64,000 bases of DNA from Eriocheir sinensis (taxonomy: Eukaryota > Arthropoda > Malacostraca > Decapoda > Varunidae): positions 10,368,804 through 10,432,803 of the forward strand of contig NC_066570.1 of assembly GCF_024679095.1 (NCBI RefSeq), given 5' to 3'. The translations under genes were made by a program, and so were the position numbers. The notes beneath the pieces are model-generated. The model saw only the letters and a program-made list of their open reading frames with translations, was not told where the DNA came from and searched no databases. Each line of letters starts with the position of its first letter. The stretch's first letter is position 1. Positions 1 through 10,996 of this stretch are shown here, in pieces.

Positions 1-2
1 AT

Positions 3-2075
3 ATGGATTCGATGGAACGACTTTCTGAGACACGTCTTCCATCCCGCGAAGATTTTTTCAATTCGCTTCAAGAAGCAGAACTTTCCGAAAGTAATAATGA
101 ACATGCTCAGAATGTTTGGAAAGTAGCTGGATGTCAGAGCCTGATGGACTATTTGTTGCTTTATGTAAAAGTGGATGTTGGTCTTCTGTGTGATGTCTTC
201 CTAGAGTGGCGAGGTATTTTGAAAATCCAGTGGAGGTTGGATATTGTAAATTATGTTAGCCTGCCAGGATTTGCCTATGACTCTTTTCTGCTAAAAACAC
301 AGCAGGAATTAGAGGTGCCTAGTAGCCCAGGCATATATCATTGCATTCAAACAAATGTGCGTGGGGGCTACACAAGAGTTGTGCGTCGTTTTGTACGCGC
401 CAATAACATCTACACGAACCCTCAGTTTAATCCAAAACATGACAGAAGCACTTTCCTTTCATATCTTGACTTCAACAGTCTTTATCCCACTGTAATGCAA
501 GAGAAGTTGCCATGTGGGGATATGAGAAAACTAGATGAGACATAAATGCAATCGTTTTTGAGCGGGAGGGGGGCTTGGTCAATCAAGCAACCGATGGCAA
601 TTTTGGATACCTCATTCTGTGTGATACTGAGGCTGTCTCACGTGAAGTCGTTGAGAAAACGGATGACCTCCCACTGATCATCAGAAGACACAATATCATC
701 AATAGAGATATATCGTCAGTCACACGCGAATGGTATGAAGAAGAAAACCGTCCATTACCGTGTAAGAACATAAAATTGATTGGAACACATGCTGCTCAGG
801 AGAAAATGATGTTTGGCTTGCCCCTCCTTTAACTACTAAAAAAGTGCATGCTATTTATACGTTTAGTTAAAGCACTTTCTTGCGGACTTCATTCAGGATA
901 ACATAGAAGCCCGCAAAAGTGCTACTTTCCCTATCAAGAAAAATGCAATCAAGTGTATTTCAAACAGCATTTTTGGTCGATTCCTGATGAACGTGGCCAA
1001 ATATAGTGAAGACATAGATATTGTCATCAACCGCGAAAAGTTTTTGAAGCTGGTCCGAAGTCCTTACTTTAAACGTGTTGTACCTCTCAATGCTGGCCAT
1101 GTAGTTGTAACTCGCCATAGGAAATATTCACAGGTGAATCATCCAAACTACATTGGCTAATACATCCTAGAGCTGTCCAAGCTGCGACTATATGATTTCT
1201 ATTACAATGTGTTGAAGGCTCATTACGGAGATCGGGCGAAACTAGTGTATTTTGACACTGATTCCTTAATAACAGAAATTGAAACTCCTGATCTATTAAC
1301 AGAGTACTCACAGGAACCCTTCAAAAGCTATATAGACACAAGTAACTTTAGCCCCTCACATTCCTTGTACAGCACAGACAACAAAGGAAAGCTTAGATTT
1401 CTCAAGTCTGAAGTGGGGGAAAGCACCATCTCAGAATTTGTAGGTGTAAAACCAAAGTGCTACTCCATCCTCTTGGCAGACGGTGACCGGTTGAGTTCAG
1501 CTAAGGGCGTTCCAAAGTTCATAAAGAAGAAAATTGCTCATCAGCGATACAAAAACGCCTTATTCCAGAAGCAAACATTTACCTTTGACTATCAGGGATT
1601 CACAGTGCGCAATGGACGAATGAGTACAGTAAAATATCCCAAGAGAGGGATATCTGTAGTTGACGACAAAAAATACTACATTAGCGCCTTGGAGTCACGA
1701 TCTTACGGTCATCCCGATAATTCTATAGGGGTAGAAGAGGAGGAGGAAGAGAAGGAGGAGGAGGAGGTAGCCCAGATCATGACACTGTCAAACGAAGAAA
1801 ATTTGGAGGAAGGGAATGAAAGAGGCATAACAGAAGCGAGACTAGCCGAGGTAATGGGTGGGCAAGAGATCGGTGAAATGGGAGAACAAGAAGAAGAAAC
1901 CTATGAATTGTGGGGAGAACGGGATGTGCTGGCCGAGCAATATTTTCCCTCGAAAATGCAGGTAGCGATGGAAGATGACATGTTAATGCTAGCCACGGAA
2001 CAGGAAGAAATAAATCAAATGTTCTCATCATCCCCCCTTGAATATATGCTAGAAGATACAGACTTCTCAAAATAA
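3..2075 (+). pseudogene. PolB: Protein-primed family B DNA polymerase (Polinton PolB), broken
   Basis: This would replicate the element by protein-primed synthesis. The first frame (3-545) ends just after polymerase motif A, seen as DFNSLYPTVM from about residue 156. The frame then shifts; 575-832 continues in another frame, and 895-1208 holds the motif B region (KKNAIKC, NSIFG). The last frame (1209-2075) has motif C as YFDTDSL near residues 14-20 and a downstream KG-containing thumb motif. Breaks seen: a shift near 535, more shifts and a stop between 832 and 895, and an in-frame TAA at 1158-1160. The N-terminus with the exonuclease domain is outside the window. The last 110 residues or so are very rich in Glu, which is unusual after the normal SYGH-type ending. 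Identity is firm; it cannot make a full enzyme. Confidence 0.88.
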
Positions 2076-2688
2076 ATTGTAGTTGTTTATAAGATAAGGA
2101 CTGGTGTGAATGTTGTATATACTGTTTATAGTGTAAGAATTTGCCTGCTATTTTTATGTTAAATAAAAAATATATGTCAATATATTCTGTATATAGGACT
2201 AATGGAGTCTATGATATTATAAAATTGCACATGATGAATCTGGAATCATAATTTGTCCAAATTCCAATAAACAGTGAGTTTGTTTGACCTGTTTATATGT
2301 CCTTTATCAAAAAACGGATGAAAAAAAAACAATAATTGTCTTAAAATTTATTCGATTTGTGGAAACATATGAATAAAACGCTTTTATGTTTCGATCCGGC
2401 TCATACATAAAAGACTATAGCGAAATGTTCGCGGCGGCGGCGGCGGCGGGCGCTGCGACGACAGGATGTGACAGGATTGCGCGCGGGCCTCGGGACGGGG
2501 CGGGGCGGGGCGGCAGCACGGGGCTAGTGGTGGTGACGAGTGAGGACCTGTGTGAAGCCAGACCACTGATTTAAGCACGGTATACAAACCCCCGATAAAG
2601 GAATTAGAAAATTATTTATGCTTAGAATAAGCTTCATGGAGTGTAATGCACTTCAATATGAGAAATCAATAAAGTCAATACTTAATTT
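2076..2688. other. Intergenic gap between PolB and protease, with GC-rich block
   Basis: This is the convergent-transcription gap of the Polinton. It is AT-rich, with an AATAAA-type signal at about 2162 suited to end PolB transcripts. It is interrupted by a strikingly GC-rich block at about 2420-2545 with (GCG)n and GGGGC runs. No convincing gene is present. Confidence 0.5.
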
Positions 2689-3198
2689 TTATGGACACAT
2701 GTTAAATGTTTGATGGCATACAGGCATTAAAAACTTGCTGTAAGCAAATCTCATCACGTGTTCATCATTCCTCGAATATTCGGTCTTGGAAAACTCCATA
2801 CATATTTTTTCAAGAGTTTCTCTTACACCCAAGTGTTAAACATTGTAGGCAAAGTACATGGCATAAGCCCCGCACACATTGCTTCGCGTGCTTTGAAGTT
2901 GAAATCCATTTTTATACATACTGAGCCCGGGGTAATCAATATATTTAAAATGATCAGAGTATAGTTTTGGATCGAGAGCATAACTATCTAGGAACACTGC
3001 CATGCCCGGTTCATAGTAGAGACAAATCCAGTGTCCCATTTCTCTTTTAGAATAATTTGGTAGCGTATTGACAATGCACACTTTAGGTTTTCTATATCGA
3101 GGTATAGATTTTACCTCGTCTGCCAATAACACGCCTAAAAACAAGGCTTGGTTTCCTATGTGCCCCCTCAATCCTCTTTCAATCTCCATGTTGTTCAT
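2689..3198 (-). pseudogene. PRO: Adenain-like cysteine protease (Polinton PRO), broken
   Basis: This is the maturation protease that would cleave capsid proteins. From the ATG at 3198, GHWICLYY near residue 55 supplies the catalytic His, an acidic residue follows in FLDSY, and QSTRSNVCGAYAMYF near residue 105 carries the catalytic Cys with its upstream Gln. A TAA at 2836-2838 ends the open frame at 120 residues. The same frame continues to a further stop at 2689-2691 with plausible helical C-terminal sequence, giving a length nearer the usual adenain size. It lies directly downstream of the major capsid gene, as in other Polintons. Confidence 0.8.
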
Positions 3199-3210
3199 CG
3201 CACAACCGCT

Positions 3211-4561
3211 TCAAGCACCATCATCACACTGCAGTCGTCTTTCAGAGTTAACGGTTATTATACCCACGGTTTCGCCAAACAGTATCAACATACGGTTCTT
3301 GTTTTTTCCTTTGCTTAGATTCAAGCTAAGTCTAAGCTCCCCCCATTCATTTCAACGGGCAAATTATCATTCAGGTTTTCAGCACGGAAATCAAATGTGC
3401 AAATCATTGCCCCCTTGCCGAAAATATTCTTTCCGATTAAATGGTCTTTGTGAAAACCAAGTGCATCCAAAGTACGATGGTAGAGCTCAGCATAGTCATG
3501 AGGGAATTTACTAGGAATATTATACATGGTTCTACCATTAACACTTAAGCTTATTTGACTTATATCACCGTGGCTCAAATACAATGGATTTAGCGTATAG
3601 TCGCCAGAATGAGCTTCCATGCTCGTTATAATAAGTGAGAGTTTTCCGGAATAACATTACCCCACGGTTGATCATACGTTCCTGAGGTTTGGTCTTTGGC
3701 TAGCACATAGGTTTTCAAGAGGGTTTTGGTAAATGTCGATTTTAAAAGATTCCCTGTGGCTAGAGACGCGTTCAAAGCATGAAGTGCATTAGGATAAGGA
3801 AACAGTCGCGTATAAAGCAGCTTGGCTGAATCTATATGCAGACGAATGTTATCGCCAGTTGGAGAATTTAGCAGCCATGCATTACTAGATAGTTCCATTC
3901 GGAGTCTAACCGAAATACCATCGAGCAAGTAACTGTCTAAAGAACTTATATCCAGAAGAAGCGGGGTACAAAGTTGTATACCGTGAGTCTTAACCCGCTT
4001 CATAATGGTCTTGTGTTGCGCGCTGGCATTGTCAAAGTATTCTACTGTTACTTTGGAAGTAAAACCGTTCTCTGGGATGGTAATATTAGCATTGGCTCCA
4101 ATTGTATTCAATTTGTTGGGCGACAAAGAATTCAGCATTTTAACGTATGACGTGTACCCATAAAGTACATTATTGTCAACAGCTACATCTCCCAAAAAAC
4201 ACTGCACTGATTTGAATAGGCTGTGCGCGGTATTATTTGTAAATTCAACATGTTGATCGTTATCGAGAGGAGTAGTATTGTCTGGCTTAGTTAAGCGTAA
4301 AGAGGTGTGCAACTACAATTTCCCCAAATCAATTAGACTACCAAGTGTTCCAGGAATGAGAAATTCTGTATATCTATCGGATAATTTCATATTGAATCCA
4401 AGGTTAGTAGATAAAACATCAGCATCATAACGGGAGGCAATCGTTGTTTCCAATAATCTCATTTTGTCGGGGCGGGGAAACAATTCACTGACACCGGCGG
4501 CATATTGCCCCATGGGAGAACGCGGGTCCCCGACACCAACCGCGCTGGTGATGCTCGCCAT
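3211..4561 (-). pseudogene. Double jelly-roll major capsid protein (Polinton PY/MCP), broken
   Basis: This is the hexon-like shell protein. The ATG at 4561 opens a frame halted by TAG at 4313-4315. The same frame then runs to 3626, and the C-terminal part continues in a second frame (3620-3321) and a third (about 3345-3211). Recognisable MCP features are the N-terminal S-x-F-P-R-P-D-x-M-R-L-L-E block (residues 26-40) and a C-terminal strand pair of the form LRLSLNLS followed by LILFGETVGIITV. The summed length is about 450 codons. The call rests on gene order as well as on these blocks. Confidence 0.72.
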
Positions 4562-4583
4562 ACTGCTCTTAGTTCAACAATGA

Positions 4584-4953
4584 TTACAACTCGGTAAAGA
4601 TGTCCTTTTTATAACACCTTTTCCTCCCGACTCGCTTGACTTTCTTTTTCCCGCTTCCTCTAGTCAATTTCATTGCAGCTTGCTTTAAGGAATTAATTCC
4701 ATGCTTTTTTATAGAGCTTCTCAAGTTGCTTCCCTGTGAAATATCATCTAGAACATTGTTTCCAAATGTTCGAGCTGAAGGCACAATGACATTTTTCACT
4801 AGGAAAGGGAAAGCTCCCGCCTCTGTGATAGCTTGGTTCATAAGAAAGTGTGACTATATCATCAATACCACTCCCTCGGGATGATATCTGTTTGCCATTC
4901 GAAAACAGGGTATGATATTCTGCTACGGAAGGAGGGATGAATGTAACCCGCAT
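4584..4953 (-). pseudogene. Small basic virion protein (Polinton PX-like), frameshifted
   Basis: The N-terminal part reads from ATG 4953 (MRVTFIPPSVAEYHTLF) and the rest in the frame of 4841-4584, so one frameshift lies near 4845. The body has an amphipathic stretch (residues 8-60 of the second frame) and a Lys/Arg tail (GSGKKKVKRVGRKR) ending in KKDIF. This architecture matches the small basic protein often encoded next to the capsid gene in Polintons, compared with adenovirus core or pVI-type proteins. The exact role is inferred. Confidence 0.55.
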
Positions 4954-5022
4954 GGTGGTGGCGAAGAGTGTGTTTTCAAATGGACAACATTCCTATTAAT
5001 ACAGCAAAATGTACTCAAAGAT

Positions 5023-5302
5023 TCAACGCGATCGGATATGAAGTAAACATGTAACAGGGTATCCTTCTTCGAAATGCATAGGGCGATCTTTTTGATCTGT
5101 GAGTTTAATAGAAATCGAATCAATTACTTTGGATTTAAGGGACTTATATATAGTTGGATGCACGCCTTTTGTTAGACCTCCGGAGAGCGAAAAGGCATCA
5201 AGAATATTTACATTTTTCCCTGCATACCTAGAGGGATTGACAAGGTCAGTGTAAATGAGAACACACTGTACGTTACCATTTCTCAACAGAGGGGCAGGCG
5301 GG
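5023..5302 (-). pseudogene. Penton-like minor capsid protein, C-terminal part
   Basis: This is the C-terminal half of a single jelly-roll minor capsid protein. It has a V-x-I-Y-T-D-L-V-x-P-S-R block and ends in VTCLLHIRSR, equivalent to the terminal hydrophobic-basic strand of this family. Upstream the frame runs straight into the hAT element boundary at 5303. The N-terminal half lies beyond that element at 8699-9241, so the two were one gene. Confidence 0.62.
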
Positions 5303-5399
5303 CCTAGGGTTTCCTGTTTTCGGGATTTTATGGCATCCCGGGATTCCGGGAAAAATCCAGACTTTTCCCGGGATCCCGGGATTTCCCGTAGCAGATAAT

Positions 5400-6067
5400 G
5401 TGCTCTATTATAATTCGTAAGTGAACCTCAGTTGGACTTTTTATTTTTTTTTTATTTTTTAGTAACGAGCGACTCTTAGAGTATAAAAAAAAGACAGAGA
5501 AACTACGTAACTACTTACCGTGTGAAAGTATGAAGAAAGTATTTTAAATGACATGGAGTTTCCTTATATGTATAGAATATGAATATTTGCATATTACCAT
5601 ATCCATATAGAAGCTTGGCCAGTGGCACTGACCACCTCCACTGACCCCCATCAAGCTACCATGTTCCACAATATTGTAATTTGTAAACAACACAGAAAAT
5701 GAAACTATGGAATATCTTTTGCATATATTCAATAACATGGGTAAAATAATTAGGACATCATATTCCAAAAACTAATATATGAATAGATAAATAAATGAAA
5801 ACACTGAAAGTTCCGAAATGCCCTGAATTTAAAGAAAAGTAGATATTATCTGGTATTTTCCCATTAAATTCAAATAAAGCTCAAGAAAATGAAAATTCCG
5901 TAATGCACATACCAAATTATAAGAAGAATATTTTGAATTTAGGCCTAACTCTCCAGACGTGGCAAACAAAAAAGAGGGGAGTGGGAATTTAAGCACTCAA
6001 TGCTAGAGTATGGAATGACCTGTTAAAAAAATTAAAAATCAGACAGCTGCAAATGCAGTCATACACC
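5400..6067. other. hAT non-coding region downstream of transposase
   Basis: AT-rich sequence between the transposase stop and the element's left subterminal repeats. No conserved frame is seen. Confidence 0.5.
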
Positions 6068-7992
6068 TTAAGAATTGTTCTTGAAATAACTTTTCAAAAA
6101 GCACAAACAGTCAATACTGTGATCACTGAGCTTTGATCTTAGTTTGGTAATAAAAAGACCAGCTGCTGAAAAAGCCCTTTCCGATTCAACAGACGTTGGT
6201 GGTACAGAGTTGAGAGCCTGGAACAATTTCTCTAAATTCTGTGTTCTGTCCCCAGTTGCCTCAAATACACTAAATTCCTTCGCAATGTAGTTACACTCAT
6301 TTATTTTTTTACTTTGTGTCTGAATCTGATCTATGGCTGCCTGGAGTTTATCAGTGAGTGAATTTTGTTGATTTACAGATGTTTCCACATTATCACTAGT
6401 TGTAGTTTCTTCATCACTTACTTGGAACAGTCTTCCTAACAACTGTTTAGCTGACTCCACGATGGCAGACTTACGGGGTAATGCTAATCTTTCCTCACAG
6501 TTGTTATAAGCCTTCCCACAATGCAGGTATTTCATAAGGCCTACGAGAACCGCACTCCTCCTTTCATTTATTCTGTTGTTGAGAGAATTTTGCAGTTTCA
6601 TCGAAAATGATGACTGTTGTTCATTCAGTTCTTTCAACATGAATGAAAACACACCTTCAGCAGTAAGAATAGTTGTACCTCTGCATCCCATCCTCTCTGC
6701 CCCTAGTTTTACTGGTTGCAGTGCTGTTACTAAGTCATTGAGCACTTTTAATTCCCCATTTGTGATGTTCATTTCCATATTACAGTCAATCATAGCTTTA
6801 GCAACTGAGTTTTTTACTTTCAGGAATCGCTCTAGCATGTCTAGCAAGCTGTTCCACCTTGTCTTAGAGTCGAGCTTTAGCATCAGTTCTTTGCCATATT
6901 CACTAACAACATACCTCTGCAGCTTCTCATTTCTTGTGGGTGATTTCCTGAACATCTTCACAATTTTTCTGACTTTGTTGATTGTGACAGACAAATCAAT
7001 GTTCCCTTCTTCATCATCTTCCAGATCCTCTAACCTAATATTTTCCAAATCCTCATCTGATACCACCTCAATCATACCACTGAACTCTTCTTCCTCTTGC
7101 ACAGCTTCCACATCATCTGCTTCCTCTTCTTGGAGATAGGTAACATTTCTCCTTTCCAAACTAACTAAGTTATCATTTGTTTTCTTGTAGAGAACATCGC
7201 AAACAGCAAGATGTATTCCATGAGCATAACACATATGATGACAGGTCTTAATCAGTTTGCCAAACTTAACCATGACACTGGCTCCATCAGTTACACATGC
7301 AACTACATCTCTTTCCAAGTTTACCTGAAAATCGGCTAACTTATTCTCAACTACCTCAACAGCAGTCTCTGCTGGTAGTGAACCTGTGATTCTAACCATT
7401 CCTAAATTCCAAAAGGTGTCACTAGTATGTAAATTTATGTTCATGTACCTCTTGTTTTTTAGTGAAGTATACTCATCAAGAGATAATCCAAACCTAACCC
7501 CAACATGTCTCCTTTTGTTAATATCAAATATCACCCTTTCTTTTGCAACGTTGTACTGCTTATGTACAAGATCCATAACAAGAGTTGGACTTTGAGGCAA
7601 TTTGTATCCCCTTGCAAGCATTGATGTCTTTATGAACTCACTCTTGGCGATGGCATTTATGGAAAATCCATCTACTGCAGCTAGCTTCCCAACGATTTCT
7701 TCTTTCGTCTCCTCCTTCTTCAAAAAAACAGTCATTTTCCTTTGCACAGAACTCCTTTTCACCTCACTCGCATCTTTATGAGGAGACTTGTCTGAAGGAC
7801 GTTTGAGATTTTCTGTTTTTTCAATGAGTGTTTGCTCTTGAGGTGACGAATCATACCACTAGTAGACCATCCTCTGCACTTTATAACTGCAAGACACTTT
7901 CTACATCGCGATGATTCTTCACATTTAAGTTTTTCAAAATATTTCCAAGCATAAGACTCAGTACTGGTTGTTGCTTCTGCCTCGTCTGCCAT
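6068..7992 (-). pseudogene. hAT transposase with BED zinc finger, one frameshift
   Basis: The enzyme would bind element ends and catalyse cut-and-paste transposition. The first 77 residues from ATG 7992 hold a BED finger: aromatic WKYF, then CRKC, then H-x4-H (HLKSKH). The frame then shifts near 7760 and a 564-codon body follows. In the body, LDEYTS and VTDGASVM carry candidate catalytic Asp residues, with the CYAHGIHL block between domain parts. The C-terminus has the hAT dimerisation signature SVESERAFSAAG followed by LRSKLSD. An acidic insert lies near residues 210-255 of the body. Only the frameshift disables an otherwise well-kept gene, so this copy is fairly young. Confidence 0.85.
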
Positions 7993-8416
7993 TTTAATGG
8001 TTATGTAGAGTCAGATACGTAATTCAGTAAATCACCTGAAGAAGAAAAAAAAAAAAAACATTCTCTATAATCACTATAAGGATGATGTTCATGTCACATA
8101 ATCATATCCATGATACAGACCCCATATTTGTAGTCTGTAACACGAAAACTCAATAAAGAACTCACATTCAAAGACACAGATATGACGAATAGGCGACTTA
8201 TTTTTTGTTTTGTTTTGTTTTTACACTATTATTTATTTACTGGCTCAGCCACCAAAGTAGAATTATGGTTAGAACAAAGAAATTATTATGATAGCAATTA
8301 GCATGAAGCAGGCCACACCAACTCCTTTCACATTACAAAATTAACACACGTTACACAGTACACACCTTTACACAGGGATGGAACAGAATAGACTAAGCTC
8401 ACTCACTGCCAGAAGT

Positions 8417-8469
8417 GTACGAGAACAGTACGTGTCGGGCCGACAGTCCGACACGTACTGTTCTCGTAC
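8417..8469. repeat. Perfect 22-bp hairpin upstream of hAT transposase
   Basis: Arms 8417-8438 (starting GTACGAGAACAGTACGTG) and 8448-8469 are perfect reverse complements separated by 9 bases. It lies in the 5' non-coding part of the hAT element, about 425 bp upstream of the transposase start and 230 bp from the element end. It could be a transposase-binding or regulatory structure; function is not shown. Confidence 0.75.
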
Positions 8470-8698
8470 AGCTGATTTAGCCCATCGCTGTCTCGCTCCC
8501 AAGTCCTAGCCCAGGCATCTCTCTCTCTCTCTCTCTCTTCTCTCTCATACATTTTCGTATTTTGTAGCCGACATAAGAGAGAAAAAAAAAAAGTATCCCG
8601 GGATTTCCCGGGATTTCGTAAATTTCCCGGGAAGGAAAAAAAAGCCCATTTATGGCCGGGATCCCGGGATCCCGGGATCCCGGGAAGGAAACCCTAGG

Positions 8699-9241
8699 CC
8701 GCATGACCATGTCGTGAAACAAGAACTGTTTTTTTTTTTGTTCTTCATGTGTACCCAAGGAAGAAAACACAACATAACCTAAGTTGGGGACAAAACCGAG
8801 AACCTGGGCCAGTCGCGTATCAAAGGAAACCTTAATAAATACAACTAGTGGATGATAACCATTGTAGCAGAACAAAGTTAAATGATCATTTATTGAGCTA
8901 AATGCAAGAACCTCTCTAGAATACGCTAGTAAATGGTAGTTGTATCCATCGACCATCTCCTTTAACAATGTCGTTATTATACCGTTAACACACATCAGCA
9001 ACTACCCAGTGTCATTATAGAAGATATTAGCATTAATAGCCTCTGACAGTGTGCGTCTTTCAATAGCTTCTGAATCTGGCGTTGGTCTTATACCACATTC
9101 AAGGTGTATACTACACTCTGGTTCACCCGGTTTAACAATGTAGTACCGACGGGGAAGCAACACGTTCAGTAGACCGACTTCATATTCCACGTCCAAGACA
9201 AAGTTTTTGTGTGCACTGAGGAGTGGTGTCTTTTTACGCAT
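8699..9241 (-). pseudogene. Penton-like minor capsid protein, N-terminal part
   Basis: The ATG at 9241 overlaps the integrase stop by 8 bp. Early residues fit the family pattern of an exposed N-terminus, then V-x-Y-E-V-G-L-L-N-V-L-L-P (residues 17-29), the strand that usually reads WEVGL in these proteins. An in-frame TAG at 9002-9004 interrupts it; the same frame resumes and runs to the hAT boundary at 8698. The gene is therefore broken by both a stop and an insertion. Family assignment relies on this block and on position. Confidence 0.6.
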
Positions 9242-10355
9242 TTTCTACAATATCATTAGCGTCAATCCAGCTGTTGAATGAAGTAGGGTATCCCAACCAC
9301 GATACAAAATACTGCTTTTTTCCTTTAATTTTTAGTGAACGCAGTATTTTAATATCGTATGACTCAGGTAGAGCGCTTAAGACGAGCTCTGGCGCGTAGA
9401 ATATCCCCTGTATTGGTTCTCCAGACAAATCTTCTAAGAGATAAATTCTTGGGCGATTCTTGTGTTTAATTGATTTTATGCGAAAGAGCTCGTGAGTATT
9501 TTGCTGTGTGTATCCTTTATGGAATACAGAGGAACGAGCACTTCCAACAAGGCGAACTATTTCCCCAACTGCCAGTCGAGGACTGATGGAAGACGCTGGT
9601 TGCTTCGGGTTTTTATACATTGCGTGGAATTGCCGTTTGATTGCAGATGGGTCTTTTAAGTTATGAATATCAATGGGAGTTTGTTTGTTCTTCAGTCCAG
9701 AATGGGGCGAGCGGTTGTAGGCATTGACCATGTTTTGCAGCTGATCTATATATCTTGAAGAATTTTGAGACGTGATGAACTAGTAGATGCGTGCTTTCAG
9801 TGTACGAATGGCCCGCTCTGCCAAGGCTGCTTTGATCTCACTTGAGTACACACTGTACAGCTTAATGCCCCGGGAACATAAATAGTTTCTTACTTTTCGA
9901 TTCCAGAATTCTGTGCCCAAGTCGGTGTTTAATCTTCGTAAGCCTTCAGAATCTTTATTTTCCACCACTTGTTTAAAGGCCACGAGTATTGTATTTGCGT
10001 CTTTATTCCGACACGGGACAACTTGCATATATCTAGAAAACACGTCTATGCATACTAGCAAGTAGCCTATGTTATTATTTTCCTTTCTTATATGTCTCAC
10101 GTCTGCTAAATCGGCAGCCATGATTACTTTGGGTTTTGAGGATATTATCTTTTGCCGGGGATTTTTTTTAGTCTGTAGCTTATGCAATGTATATGTTTTA
10201 TTGCTTCTCAAAAAGTTGAATACGTCATCACGTGTTATTGCCGGATTTATACTTTTTGCTTTCTCCCATAATTTCGCCTGAGAGCTTAAACCATAGGGTT
10301 CGTTATGTTGGGAATATAGAGCGTGTAAGAGTTCCTTCTTCCTGGAGTTCACCAT
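9234..10355 (-). pseudogene. INT: Retroviral-type integrase with chromodomain (Polinton INT), one in-frame stop
   Basis: It would insert the element's DNA ends into target DNA. The core domain shows the D-D-E triad: AADLADVR near residue 80, NTDLGTEF near residue 144 and an AERAIRTLK helix near residue 180 that includes the Glu. After a TAG at 9780-9782 the same frame continues: an integrase C-terminal SH3-like part (residues about 245-310), then a chromodomain-like tail with FVSWLGYP and SWIDANDI. Total length is about 373 codons. It overlaps the ATPase upstream and the penton-like gene downstream by a few bases. Confidence 0.87.
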
Positions 10356-10996
10356 TGGAATACGCGTTCACCTGGACGTTCTCCAACAATGTTTGAGCGA
10401 AACTGTAGGGATTCAGGAGTATTTATACCCAAATCAACAAGAAGATATCCATAAGGACGTGAATATACAGCATATTTATATATATCTACAAACTGGTTTG
10501 CCTTCTCTTTTCCGAATATTTGTCTGCCCAGAGTGTGAATTTGAGATGAATCGCGCTGTCTTATGAAGAGGAAATGAGAACAGTTCAGGCTAATATTTCT
10601 TGCATGCTTTCCACCCATATATAGATTTTAGGTGATAAATATGCATGAAATATTAAATATGCATGAAATATTGTTGTGCCGTCCGCGAGTAAAAGCATCA
10701 ACCACAATTTTGTTCCTTACAGCATCAATGAAAATATCGTCAAGTACATACAATGTCCCTCTCTGATCAAACGTATCCTCGTTGGCAATTGGATCAATTA
10801 TTTCAGACGACACTATAACTTTAGGTCCTATTTCTTTATTTCTTTGAAGAGGATGAGACGTTAAGCCACATATGACAATTTTTTTGAACTTTTCATGATA
10901 CTTCAGTATAAGCTGCTGTACAAGTTCCGATTTTCCGAAGTTGCTATATCCTGCAACTATTATATCAAGAAGGTTCTCTGAATATGTCTCAGCCAT
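10349..10996 (-). pseudogene. ATP: DNA-packaging ATPase of FtsK/A32 type (Polinton ATP), one in-frame stop
   Basis: It would pump element DNA into capsids. Walker A is GYSNFGKS (residues 16-23) and Walker B is LYVLDDIF (near residue 83), followed by FTRGRHNN, the arginine-containing motif typical of A32-like ATPases. Directly after that motif an 18-bp unit is duplicated (10637-10654 and 10655-10672), adding six residues in frame. A TAA follows at 10628-10630. The same frame continues to the C-terminal part with SRPYGYLLVDL (near 10430). Confidence 0.84.

Larger units (their letters stand above)
5303..8698 (-). mobile_element. hAT DNA transposon inserted in the penton-like gene
   Basis: The ends carry a perfect 12-bp inverted repeat, CCTAGGGTTTCC (5303-5314) against GGAAACCCTAGG (8687-8698). 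Both are followed by unusual subterminal runs of CCCGGGATCCCGGG, about 90 bp deep on each side. The interior encodes a BED-finger hAT transposase on the minus strand. The element separates two halves of the Polinton penton-like gene. I could not find a clean 8-bp target duplication: flanks GGCGGGCC and GGCCGCAT share 4 of 8, so the exact tip may be off by a few bases or the flanks have decayed. Confidence 0.8.

Noticed and set aside
5295..8706. Clear 8-bp target duplication for the hAT element in the Polinton
   Set aside because: Flanks compared at several offsets match at no more than about half of the positions.
3..10996. Stop-codon reassignment in the Polinton
   Set aside because: Frameshifts in PolB, MCP and the PX-like gene show plain decay, and host-type nuclear genes use standard stops.
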